64,000 bases of DNA, taken from positions 120,254,001 through 120,318,000 of the forward strand of contig NC_134137.1 in the NCBI RefSeq assembly GCF_033958435.1, written 5' to 3'. Positions 1 to 11,300 of the stretch are shown here, one piece after another (position 1 is the stretch's first letter; every line of letters starts with the position of its first letter). The position numbers and the translations under genes were made by a program. The notes beneath the pieces are model-generated. The model saw only the letters and a program-made list of their open reading frames with translations. It made no database searches and was not told the origin of the DNA. This DNA is from Carettochelys insculpta. Lineage: Eukaryota > Chordata > Testudines > Carettochelyidae.

Positions 1-413
1 GAGCAAAGTTCAAGCAGCTCAAGAACAAATCAATGCAGTACAAACTAACTACATAAATGGGCAGATTTTAAAATACTGCCAATGATCAAGGTGACCAAAT
101 GTTCATGGTCTGAGAACAAACATAGCAAAACGCTGGGTGAACTTAGAGGCCAAGCCTGTGTCCACAGAAACTAATGGGAAAACTCCTCTGATATTAATGA
201 GAGTCAGGATTTTTTAACGTTGTTTTGAAAATGTAGACATCAGAACTAGTATCTGTCTCACCAATGCCACAACCGGAGGTATAATCACCACTCTATTGTT
301 ATTACTTTCCTGTTATACATCCAAGGATCAGACTCATCTTTTTTCCCACAGCATCATTTGAAAAGTTCATCAGTTGTTTGTCCAGTCCTTCCTTCCTTAA
401 GTGCCATGCCAAC
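1..413. other. Intergenic sequence, nothing recognised
   Basis: AT-rich sequence with no convincing reading frame, RNA gene or repeat end. It sits at the 3' side of the minus-strand LINE remnant that follows and may include more of its tail. Confidence 0.4.
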
Positions 414-1512
414 CGGCGTAGGTGATCATGGCCCTCCACCCTGTCTATGCTGAATGCTTTCTTGCATTTTTACAGTGCTTCTGCACCGTAACCAGGAAGT
501 AATACTATCCCATAATTTCTCTCTCTGCCTACCCCGTTTACCATCTAATTTCCCCATCGTTACTAGGTGTTCAAGTGCTAAATTCTTCATTACATGTCCT
601 ATAAATTTTGCTTGTCTTGTCCTTGTTCTCACTAGCAGCCCTCTCCTACACTGTGCTTCAATCAAAACAGACTCATTCGTCCTCTTAGCTGTCCGTGTCA
701 TACGCGACATCCTCCTTAACAACCACATTTTTCCGTGGCTTCAATGGGCTTCTCAACTTGCTTGCTGGTTGTCCATGCTTCAGACCCATATAATAATATT
801 GGGTTAATATAACATCGCAAAACTCTTTTCCTAACTTCTAATGATAACGACTTGTAAGTGAGGAGACTCCTCATTCTCTGCAATGCAGACTTCTCTTGTG
901 CAATTCTGCATTTAACTTCCATTGCACACCTATCATCTGATGTGATATAACACCCCAGGTATTTAAATTTAGTCACCTGTTGTATAACTATCCTATTTGC
1001 ACTAATGACGCACCTTGGCATAACTTTGCTTTTAGTTATTACCATTGATTCTGTTTTTGCAAGGTTTAACCTAAGTCCCTTCAGCTCACTTTCCCTATTA
1101 ACTACATAGACTAATTCTTGAAGATCCCTTTCATTTTCTGCAATTAAAACTGTATCATCAGCATATCGAAGATTATTTAAATTGTATCCACCAATATTTA
1201 ACCCAGGAAGACCCTCTCTTTTTCGCATAAGCCTTTCACAATACAAATTAAAAAGATCTGGTGAAAAATCACAACCCTGTCTAGCCCCCGCTTTTTATTT
1301 TCCTATAGTCACTTAGTTCGCCACCCATTCTTACAGTTGCTGTTTGATCCCAGTATATATTCCCAATTATTCTTAAATCCCTTTCACCTATGTCCAGTTC
1401 CTCTAAGATTTTTATCATTTCATCGTGCTTTACCCTATCAAATGCTTTCTCAAAGTCTATAAAGCATAAATATATGTGTCTTTGTACTTCTAATGCTCTT
1501 TCTCTCATGAGT
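414..1512 (-). mobile_element. Non-LTR retrotransposon (LINE) reverse-transcriptase remnant
   Basis: Read on the minus strand, the piece nearest 1500 encodes an RT palm segment with the motif CFIDFEKAFDRV. The piece from about 1246 to 716 carries the catalytic box LRYADDTVLIAE, then a KYLGCYITSDD motif and a C-terminal LLYGSEAWT block. The segment at 728-426 continues with GHVMKN and GKLDGKRGR motifs typical of the end of such polyproteins. These parts lie in different frames separated by stops, so the copy is dead, and the endonuclease half is missing. The spacing and GHVM/GKR ending suggest an RTE- or jockey-like clade; I cannot fix the clade. It is probably a 5'-truncated insertion. Confidence 0.8.
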
Positions 1513-1700
1513 TGCTATGTTGGTGTGGTGAGAGAGCTTGTGTGTCCTGATGACCCGATGAGCTATGCTGGCTGGAGTTTCTCTCCTGGTAGGGCCACCT
1601 GTGCCGGACATGTCTGAAGGTAGGGGCCAGACAAAATGCAACTCAACCTGCTGCCTTGCAGGAAGGTATTGGTTTACCAAAGGCTAACAGAGACAGCCAA
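1513..1700. other. Unassigned segment between LINE and PLE remnants
   Basis: Moderately GC-rich stretch joining the LINE fragment to the PLE tail. It may be more 5' sequence of the same LINE or a separate repeat. No gene is supported. Confidence 0.3.
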
Positions 1701-1795
1701 AACAAAAAGCAGTCAAGTAGCACTTTAAAGACTAGCAAAATAGTTTATTAGGTGAGCTTTCGTGGGACAGACCCACTTCTTCAGACTATAGCCAG
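1701..1795 (-). mobile_element. Penelope-like element 3' tail (truncated copy)
   Basis: The plus strand reads the reverse complement of a tail found many times in this window: 'agcactttaaagact', then 'gctttcgtgggacagaccc', then 'acttcttcag'. It matches the tail next to the GIY-YIG-coding PLE remnant near 19.4-20.8 kb, so I class it as a truncated PLE. The flank to about 1960 may be further 3'-UTR sequence of the same element. Confidence 0.6.
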
Positions 1796-1875
1796 ACCTG
1801 AACAGACGCAATATTTAAGGCACAGAGAACCAGAAACAGTAAGCAAGGAGGACAAATCAGAAAAAGATAATCAAG

Positions 1876-2569
1876 GTGAGCAAATCAGAGAGTGGAGGGT
1901 CGGGGGGAAGGTCAAGAATTAGACTGAGCCAAGTATGCAGACGAGCCCCTGTAGAGACAACCAAAGATAACCGATGGAAGGCAAGGGGAAAGCACCATTG
2001 TATCATTCCCATGTACATCATGACCCACTATCATTGTTTGTCCAGTACCAACTTTATATTATTTTAATAGTGATTATTTTTCATGATCCAATCCCCCACA
2101 TTCTGTAGGCAGGGCCTGAAGTCCTTGGTCCTAAGTGAACAACTTTGCATTTGGCTGTTTGCATGGGCCCATTTTACCAAATCATCCAGATCACTCTGTT
2201 TGCCCACCCTGTCGTCATCATTATTTAGTGCTCTGCCAATCTTTGTGCCATCTGCAACTACCGCCTGCAGTCATTGTATGTTGATTACCAGATGATTGAT
2301 GAACATATTGAATAGCCACAGGCCTTGTACTTATCCCTGAAGAGTCACACTAGAAACACTCTCATTCAGCGATGATTCCCTACTGGTGCTATTTTTTAGA
2401 TCTGTGAGTGGATCAGTTTTTATTCCACTTAACCTGTGTTCCGCTGGTACTGTATAGTGCTAATTTTTTAACAGAATGCTTTTTGGTACTAGGACAAACA
2501 CCTTACAAAAGCTGAATTTTATTGCATCCATGCAGCTGCCTTTATATAATTACTTTTAAAATGCTAGGG
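1876..2569. repeat. Unclassified interspersed repeat, CR1-like feel
   Basis: The part from about 2080 to 2400 looks like a common reptile/bird interspersed repeat ('atcatccagatcactctgtttgccc', 'caatctttgtgccatctgcaac'). The wording is familiar but I cannot name the family. No intact coding frame is present. Confidence 0.35.
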
Positions 2570-4019
2570 GTTTCTTTTTAATGGCAAAGCCTACATTTAC
2601 CTTCCCAGCTACTTCTGCGGCCACAATATGGTTTTACTGGCCAGAGTAGCTTTGGGGGGCTTGTACACAGAATTTGGGAAGAGACAGAACCCAGCTTTCA
2701 TGCAAAACCAAAGTCTGTAGAGGTAAGATGTGCAGAGCTGGCTAATTAGCTGGCTTTGGAGTAAGTCAATCTAGTGCTATACAGTTGTACTGACCATTTA
2801 TCCTTGCATAGCATGGCTGCCAGAACAGCATGGTTTGTTATGGTCACAGACCTCACTGCAGCTCTGTTTTCTGAGACGGGTTCCTTCCATCTGATCTTTG
2901 TGCCAAGGCTTGCTAATCTGTCCTTGGTGCACAGGGCTGGAGAAACTGTTCCAGGTGTTTGAATGCACATGGGAAAATACACGAGTGCAAGGATCCAAAG
3001 AGAATGGTAAGGTGAACAAAGAGCACAAGATGGGGAACAGATGGACCAAGATCTGAGAAGCAAATGAGACAGAACTGTGAAGAACTTTGAGGCTGATAGA
3101 CCAGAGCATTGTGTTTCAAAAACTAATTCTAGGCCTTCAAAATAAATTTATTTTTAGAACTTTCAAGTGTCTTTGGTAAAATAATAATCAGACCACCAGA
3201 ATAAAACTCCACTAGTCTCCAGTGCTTGGGTTTTACAAGGTGTCAGACTTTTAAGTCTCAGATCACTGGTAGATTTAAATGTAGCATTAATATTTTGTCA
3301 AAGGAAAGCTATAGCAGTTGACTAATAGCACACAAACCAAAATTCATCAAATAACCAGCATCTATGGTTTCTCCTGAAAAACCTGGGGTAGGTTATTTGA
3401 GGATATCTCTAAATAATTTGTTCCATGGTTCATGCCAGGGACATAGCAGAAACTTTTTCCAGGGCATTGCAAAACCCTAGATCAAACAGACTTAACCAGC
3501 AAACAGAAGTTTGTGGGCTTGAAGCAATGATCTTTGCTTATGCATACGTGCTGATGCTCACCTCTGTTGAAATGTGCAGTGCAAGGGGCTGTGCAAGACT
3601 CTATGTGCCACTGAAGCCCCACATTAAGGTACCGAAAGTACAAAGCCAGTGCCTTGTGAGGCTTGCTGTAGTCAGGGGCACAATGCCCATAAGGCCCAGT
3701 CCTCCAAGGCAGAGAACACAATCAGCATCCACTGAAGTTGTTTGGAAGTTGAAGCTGTTCCGCAAAATGGATAAGATACAAAATGCTCTTAAATAAGGAT
3801 AAATGTATTCAGTGGAGATACCGTTCTGGGGCTTTACAGACTTTTCTACATGTTTCCAGACTTACCCAACACATATGCCTTTTGTGAATCCTTTTGCCCT
3901 GATAAAGGAAATTCACGTTGTTGTCTACAGTGAATCAATTAAAAAACCACGTATGTTCATCAAGGGACTGTGGTGTGTAAAAAAAAATGTAGAATCCTGA
4001 AAGATGCTGCTGTTCTTTT
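2570..4019. other. Intergenic sequence, nothing recognised
   Basis: Unique-looking sequence. Short open frames occur on both strands but lack family motifs, splice signals or a credible start. I see no RNA gene or element end. Confidence 0.4.
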
Positions 4020-4130
4020 CTGGGGTATGTTTACATAGCAGAGTGATTTCGAAATAACAGCCGCTGTTTTGGAATAACTTTGCCAGCAGCTACACAACAC
4101 AACTTCTATTTTGAAATGTATGTCTGTAAG
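4020..4130. repeat. Half of a fold-back MITE
   Basis: The motifs 'tttacatagcagagtgatttcgaaataac' (4028-4058) and 'ttttggaataac' are those of the 'tctacac' fold-back family described at 6004-6297 and elsewhere. Only one arm is present. Confidence 0.35.
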
Positions 4131-6003
4131 CCACTGGGGTCCAAAAAGAATGTAAGGTATCACCCCTGCTTCCCTGTTCCCCGCCAGGCCCCACCCCCCA
4201 CCGAGCCTGGTCTACCCCTGGAGTCAGCCCCCTCACTAGATTACTCATAGAAGCTGCCCTGGGCTGGAGCCGCCTCCATACGAGCCACCTGTGCCTGTGG
4301 TGGTGGTGCATAAGCAGAGTGGGCGGAGAGGTGCTCCACTTGTGCAGCTCTCCTGAGCCACACTTCCCAACACTGTGCTGCCCCTTTCACCACATGTAGT
4401 GAGTAAGGAGCGTATTGGACACAGCTGATATAAGCAGATGTCTTGTATATTGCCAACACGTCCATTGCTTACTGGGCTCTTTAAGACATTTAAGGGTAAA
4501 TTACAGATAAATAACAGCAGAGAACACTGAGAGCCAGGGCTGGTGGCTGTAATCAAACTTTCTGGGACCATGGGAAACTTGGTGACACCCACGACAAGTG
4601 TCATCAGGGTAACTAAAATCATGCTGGATTACAGCTGGTGTGGGAAGAGAGAGTTCCAGATCAGAGAGGTTCAGCCTGTGCAACCTTTGTCAGGCTGGGA
4701 TGTGAAAAAACATTCCCCTCCCCTTCAACCACCATAAGTTTCACCAACAGATGTGCCGGTACGGATCAGTGCTGTGTCGGCAGAAGATGTGCTCTCGACA
4801 ACATAGCTACTGCTGTTCGTTGGGGGTGGCTTAATTATGCCACTGGGCAAACTGTCTCTCACCAACCTATACTGGCTACCTGGGAGACCTTACAATGGTG
4901 CTGCTGTGTCATCGACTGGTCTTTAGGGTTGTTCATGACAAAGAACTAGTTCATGACACTGTCACATGAATGGGCTTGTTGGGATAAGATGCTAGACCTG
5001 AAGCATGCTAAGGTCTGTTATGGAGGAAATGTGATTATATTAGCCACACTGTCTTTCATAGTTCCTCTTGTTAATCAATGCTAATTGATTAATCTGCTGT
5101 GCTAATTCCCCAGATTGAAAAGAAGCACCAACGCTCAGAGATCATTTTTATATCACTGCATAAAATCTGTTCACTATACCATTACTGAGAAAAGATTTAG
5201 CGCCTCTTCTAAATTAGCTATACAAATAAGCAGGGTACAGTTTCCTAAAAAAGAAAACAAAAGCACTTGAGAGGCAGCTGCTAGCAAATGCCTAGAAATC
5301 ATTTCTGCCAGTGGCAGGATTTGAATTTACAGTGTATGGGCACAGTTCATATTCAGCGCGTTCCTCCAAACCATCCAATTACTGTAACAATGGCCTGTCT
5401 GCACACCCTCTGGTCTGGGCTTGCTACACATTCATGTTGCAATTGCTTTGACTTGTGCACGATCGGCACATACCAAACTAGCAAGCCAACTCTGATTTTA
5501 ATAACTTTTTTCAGGGACAGTGGGTCCTATGGACAACTTGAGATAAATAAATGTCAAGTGACTGAGATCAGCTGGAGGACAATCGCAGCCATAGACTGTG
5601 TGGAGAAGCAATTATTTTATTTTTTCTTTAAATGCAGGAATGAAGCAGGGAAGGGAAAGGGAGCATTTGTTTCCGTGGTTGGTTTTGGCACAGGGAATTG
5701 TATATTAAGTATGTCTTGCTCAAATGACCCTAAATTTGGAGTACTAACACCACCCCACACCCCCACAGGCACAATGGCTTTCAAGATGAGCTGACAAAAA
5801 CTGCTACTGGATTTTAGAGCACAAAGAAGAGGCCTTCGAAATGGAAAGCCCTTCTCAGATGCAACTACAGCAGAGCTAGTACTCTGCTCTAATGAAAACC
5901 CTCTGGAAGGTGGGTTATAGATAGTAGTAGGGGGAGGGCGCTAGGTCCCCATTAATGTGCCCCATCACTGAATGCTCAGAGTGCGACTTATGAAGAAATC
6001 TAA
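4131..6003. other. Intergenic sequence, no supported gene
   Basis: Mixed sequence upstream of PROZ. The longest frame (plus strand, about 5288-5794) has no recognisable domain, has rare-codon-like composition and no splice context, so it is not called. I see no coagulation-factor exon here, although F10 would lie upstream of PROZ in mammals. Confidence 0.4.
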
Positions 6004-6297
6004 GGTCAGGTCTACACTAGACCTTAAAGTTGATTGTAGATGTGCAATTCCAGCTACAGCAATTGCATAGCTGGAATCAACTTATCTATGATTGATTTAT
6101 CTGGCCGTCCTGACTGAGGGAGGTCAATGGGAAAAAAATCTGTTGACCTCCCTTGCTCCTGGCAAGATCGAAGAGTATAGAAGTGAACTGTTGACACCTG
6201 ACATTTTGATTTCCTGCATCCCCACTAGGCACACAAAGTTGAACCCTGGGAAATCAACCCAGACCAGGTCAATCTACTTGGTAGTGTAGATGTACCC
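6004..6297. mobile_element. MITE with TAA target duplication
   Basis: The left end GGTCAGGTCTACACTAG and the reverse complement of the right end, GGGTACATCTACACTA, form an imperfect terminal inverted repeat. TAA flanks both ends (6001-6003 and 6298-6300). A 3-bp TAA duplication fits the PIF/Harbinger superfamily. There is no coding capacity. Related pieces occur near 35.7-36.1 kb and 42.2 kb. Confidence 0.65.
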
Positions 6298-7295
6298 TAA
6301 ATAAATAAGAGTAAAGAAGCTCCATGTGGGATACACTAAGAGAATGACTTTTTTAAAAGTTTTGTTGAATTTTCTATAATAATTTGAAAATCCAAAGCAG
6401 AGATTGTTGCCTTTTCTAGATGGCTATTACTGCAAAGACAGTGCTGTCTGTGAGTGACCCCATTTTGAGTTATGTCCAAGGAAATAAAGTTATAGGATAA
6501 CTACTCAGTAAATTTTGTTTTCTGAACAAACAAACAATAATATATGGAAAGCGTAACATGGAACCTAAACTGCTAACAATACAGTTTCTGTTTTATTAAC
6601 TTGATTTGAATAATTACCTTGGTATCTGGAATAAATTCTTCATTGACCTTACTGTACAATAATAAATAGCTTGAACAAAATCAACAATTTCCCTTTAATT
6701 TCACAGGTGAGTCCTGGGAATCTGGTGACATCAAGTGGTGACATATTTTTAAGTGAATGCCATGGGCACAGCTAAACTAACTTTATGCGTTCCTTGATCC
6801 TGGACAAGGCAGGGCTCAGCCCATGGTCATATAATAGTAGCCACAGGGATGCTCTAACTTGTCCCAACTCCTTGTTTATCATGCAGATTTCTCCTCCCTT
6901 ATCCGGCATGTTTGGGACCCAGAATTTGTCAGACCACAGGAGGCCCAGGGCTTCTGCTGCAAGACAACCCTGCATTCTTGGTGCTACTATTGTCCCAGCC
7001 TTCCTCCCCTGGGACTCTGGCCCCAGCCCAGCCTCCGCAGGGTCCCATAGGACAGATGACAGTCTCTGTCTCTCAGCCCTGTGCTCCTGCTGGGCAGGCA
7101 GGGCTGCTATACCAGACACACCCCCAGCCTGGTACTCTCTCATCCTGGAACATCAGTGGTCTGGCAGAGCTGCCAGAAGAGAGGGTACCAGGTCTGAGAG
7201 GTGCAACCTGTACTAGTGTCTGTATAGATATGTATGTGTATTTGTGTATGTTGGAGAGCATGTGAAGAATCTACTATAGGTTAGATATAAGATGT
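6298..7295. other. Intergenic sequence with a GC-rich repeat-like core
   Basis: 6310-6780 is AT-rich and featureless. 6880-7210 is GC-rich and begins and ends with pogo/MITE-like phrases ('ccttatccggcatgtttggg' and 'gggtaccaggtctgagagg'), so it is probably a decayed DNA transposon. Open frames here overlap on both strands and look like composition artefacts. Confidence 0.35.
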
Positions 7296-7507
7296 ATGGT
7301 ACAGAGCTGGAAGGGACCTCAGGAGGTCATTGAGTCCAGTCCCTGCCCTCTTGACAGGACCAAACACCCTCCCCTCACCCTTTTCTTTAAAAAAAACAAA
7401 AAAGCCTGTTTGCCCTGATCCCTAAATGGCCTCCTCAAGGCTTAAGCTCACAACTCTGGGTTTAGCAGGCCAATACTCAAACCAGTGAGCTACCCCTACC
7501 TGCTTCT
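7296..7507 (-). repeat. tRNA-derived SINE with CR1-type tail (turtle Cry/polIII SINE)
   Basis: On the minus strand the element begins with GTAGCTCACTGGTTTGAG (a tRNA A-box region, 7470-7492), then the B-box-like region and 'ccatttagggatc'. It ends with the CR1 3' phrase 'ggactggactcaatgacctcctgaggtcccttccagctc'. A tRNA head joined to a CR1 tail is the structure of the cryptodire-turtle SINE. This is the best taxonomic clue in the window. Confidence 0.8.
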
Positions 7508-8237
7508 GCGATGCTAGCCCACATCCCAGTTCCCACACTGCATGAAACAGAAAATGGAAAGCTGAAAAAGTGGGCTTTTCCCCCATCTCTTCTGAGGGCA
7601 TAATACTGCCTCTAGCAGCTAAAAGCAAGAATACAGCCCCTCCCCCCCGCCAAAACAAATTCTGCCCTTGGTTATTCAGTGCAGGAGTTCTACAGGTACA
7701 ATGGAGTTGAGGACATTTTCAGACACTCTGAGAAGCAATGTAAGGGATTTCCTTAACCTGTTGTCGTCCTAGGACATAGTTTGTGGGAGCAGCCTTTTTA
7801 CTGAATCCTAAAAAAATCTTACTGTGTGCTCCTCTCCTAGTCAGGTATTTTCTAACTTCTACTTGTACTGCCACTAACATGTGGTACGAGCTGCCAGCTT
7901 TTTAGCAGCTCTCCTCTTTCGGTGTCATGCAAAGTGGAGACAGGATTACGGGATGGATGGTCAAAAGGTGGTGCTGCCCAGTGGTTTTCAGGAGAGCTGA
8001 CAAAGCTGCTCTGCCCCATCTGGCCAAAAGATAAGGGGTCTCTTTTTCCTCGAATGGGAACATTGTTGTACCACGAAACTTTATTTATTTGTTTAGGTTG
8101 TCATTTGTTGACACTGAGTCCGAGCATTACCCTTAGAGTTGCTGAACTTTAAACTTTAACATTTCTCAGTTAGTGACTTTCCTGAAAGCTCTGCAGAAAT
8201 GCAGGCAAGCTGCAATTAACTGTCAAAGTGGATCAAA
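7508..8237. promoter_or_regulatory. PROZ upstream region and 5' UTR (unresolved)
   Basis: This sequence precedes the PROZ initiator. I see no CpG island and no clear TATA box at a confident distance, which suits a liver-type promoter in which HNF sites do the work, but I cannot assign sites by eye. An additional 5' non-coding exon is possible. Confidence 0.35.
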
Positions 8238-8307
8238 ATGGCAACTCACTTTTGGACAATATGGTTTCTTCTTTCTGTCCTCCTTTTCCTTCAGACAGAA
8301 CAAACAG
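8238..8307 (+). CDS. PROZ: PROZ exon 1: signal peptide
   Basis: ATG at 8238 in a fair context (aaaATGG), then [20 protein letters not shown], a hydrophobic secretory signal. It ends in phase 1 at CAG/GTACGG, as exon 1 does across the family. Its first amino-acid sequence is not conserved with human, so the assignment rests on position, phase and hydrophobic character. Confidence 0.85.
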
Positions 8308-11300
8308 GTACGGCATTTGCGTTATTGTTATTTTTATTTGGCTTTGTGGTGATCTTCCTAAGGCACAAGGGAACACAAGAATATTATGTCCCTGGTATTA
8401 TTTTAAATGCATAGTACTGGCTATCATTGAAGCGAGCAGCTCCTCGTTTTCACCCACATTTCTCTTATTTTTCTGATGCACTTTGGCAAAAACTACAATT
8501 TAACTACTGACACAAAAACCTTGTTTTATTTCACTGTGTGTCATTCTTTTAACATCAGCACAATGCTTTCTCTCTCCTCCCTACTTATTCATTAAAAGTG
8601 CCCGTATATGTGATAAAGTGCCTTCTCACCTGGTCTGCCTAATCATTTTTCTGATTAAAATTGAATTTATGGTAGGATGCCAAAAGACTTTATTGCTTTT
8701 ATATGATTTATATAGATGCACTTTTCTGCATTAATGCTCTAGAGTACCTCAAAGGGATGTAGATAGGATGAAATAAGGAGAAAGATGCTCTGCATTTATT
8801 TAGTAGGCTCACAGGGATAATAGTAATCTTTAAAGTGCTACTTGACTGCTTTTTGTTTTGATAGGGATAATAGTAATGATTTTTGCCAAAGTTCATCAAT
8901 CATATACCACACAATGAGTTCAAAAGTGCGTTTTAGTGGTAACAGAAATGGAGCAAATGACTAAAATGCTCTATCAAGGAGTCAAGAAAAATATGGCATA
9001 TACTTTTTAAAAATGCTTTGTGGCTCTACATAGCTTTTTAAAAAAAAATCATGGAGTCGATTTTTTTAAAAAACGGTGTAAATGGTGCTAGAATTCGTTA
9101 AACCGTTAAGTAAACAAGTGTCCAGGAACAGACTAAGACATTACATACAATTTCACAATATTTTCCTTTGCTAAATATCATAATCCTTGTTTCCTTGATC
9201 CCTCATCAGAGCCACATGGTTCTAGTCTCCTCCACCCAAGGAATTGGGTGGGGGGTGGTTTGTTTTGTTTTGGTTTTTTTAGCCTGTCGTAACTTGGCAT
9301 TTCCCCAAACACATGGATTAAACACCAAAATTGGCCATCTTTATTCAGCCGAGATTCCCAGTGAAGTCAGTCTGAGCAAGGAGTGGAGGGCTGGGCTCTT
9401 AAACAACAGCTGAGATTCAAATCATTCCCTCCACCTCTGCATAAAGATTTTTAAACCCCCAGGGGTGCTGAAGTCGGGTGTGTTGCACGTTTGGCAACAT
9501 TTCTCCTCTCCCTTGGCCAGGTCCTGCAGAAGCCCCATCCACAGGTGTGTGGATTTGTTTTGGAGGGGCGGGATGAAGCCAGGGTGGGAGAGGGTGTTGC
9601 TTGCCAGACATACCTAATTCTCCCTCCCAGAAGAATTCTGCAGGTAACTAAATACTGAGTCAGCACCCATTTTACTATGATGCTGTTTGTACTGCAGAAC
9701 TCCAGCTGAAGAAGGGTCTGCTTTGATGAGTGTGCTTATTACGGAGACCCTAGTAGCATGGCTCCAGCTGAAACAGTGGGGCTGACAGCCACTGTGGGCC
9801 CTGGGCAAAGTTCTGGGGGGAGGGCTGGCTCTGTGCCCCAAAGGAAGGGCCGGGGCTGGGCCCAGCCACTGCTCAGCAATGCTCAGAGCACCCCACTCGC
9901 TTCCCTACCCCCAACCCCCACCAGCCCCGAGAGCTTGCACAGCGCTCCCAGCGGAGCGCTCCAGCTGTATTTTAAAGGTTCCAGGGCTCCGACAGCTGCA
10001 GTAGCAGCAGGAACGGCCAGGAGCCCTGGTCCCCTCTGAATTGCCAGGCCCAGAGGCAGTTGCCCCTTCTGCCCCTTCCCCCTCATTGGTGGGGCTGAGC
10101 TGAACTAGACTGTCATGGAGTCTAGAACAGAGAAGTGGCGATGAAGGCAGGGCAGGGATACAGGACTGCCACAGGCATGGCCCAACCTCCCGTGGACACC
10201 CTGAGATGTGTGGATGGGGAAAGCTGAATCAACTTCCTTTTCTACAGGGTTCGAATCCTGCAATTCCCAGTGGAAAATAAGGACAAAATCGATGCTTAAT
10301 TTGTGGTGGGGCTTTCCAGGGCTGATCTATGGCATCTCTGTGCTAGGCTGTTCAGAGCTCTGGTGCCACTGGGTTTGCTACGTCAGTTATGCAAGTGAAA
10401 AAAAAAATGGCATGAGCCCCAGCGCCTCTTTCATTACAAAGTAAGCACTGGACAAAACTCCATGATTTTCCAGCTGAGAGAGAAGTGTTGGTGTATAAGT
10501 TGTGCTTATACAGCTTTGACATTGCTGCAATTCGTTAATATTTCTCTTCACCTTAAAAACTTCTGGCTTCCCAACTCATTTTAAGAAAAGTCAGAAGCAC
10601 ATAAGTAAGACCATCTATAATACAGCCCCAATTCTCTGACCCCCATTATCCAACATTCCATTTTAACCCACACCGCCCCCCTCCCCGAGCCCAGCAGGCA
10701 GATTGCTGCTGGGCTGGAGGAGCAGGGTGGTGTCAGATAAAATGGAACATTGGACAACCAAGGGTCGGATAATCACTCCCCTAGCCTGGCTGATCTGCTA
10801 GCCCTGCCCCAGGCAGCCGGTCCATGTCATCTGCGCACCCTGCCATCATCAAACATTTCTGGTTACCTGACCCTCCGGCAAGCCGATTCATGTTGGATAA
10901 TCAGGATTTTTTCTGTATATATTTTACGTTCCTCTTTTTGTGCAACTTTTCAGTCTTCCTATCGTCCAACAAGGCGAACCAAATGATCTCAAGATATAAG
11001 CGTGAGAACTTCCTCATTTTTGAGGAATTCTTTGAGGGCAACTTGGAAAGAGAGTGCCTAGAAGAAAGATGCACATATGAAGAGGCAAGAGAAGTGTTTG
11101 AGGACAAAGAAGCGACTGTAGGTGACTTTTTATTGTTCACTTTCCTAAGAATTGCAACACGTGCTGCTTCGTAGCTGAACTGCAACGGTCTACACTGCAG
11201 CCATGGTTGATACTTTGCGATATAACTGATTTCTCTGCAATGTGAAATCATCTGGCATTGCACTGCAACACTTTTTTCCTACAGTGTTCTGATAGGGATC

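Noticed and set aside
5288..5794. 168-codon open frame on the plus strand
   Set aside because: No known domain, no splice context, no homology I recognise, and it sits in intergenic repeat-like sequence.
7470..7507. tRNA gene
   Set aside because: The A-box-like sequence belongs to a tRNA-derived SINE with a CR1 tail, without a complete cloverleaf.
1..8237. F10 exons expected upstream of PROZ
   Set aside because: No Gla, EGF or trypsin-like peptide found; either the distance is larger or F10 lies outside the window.
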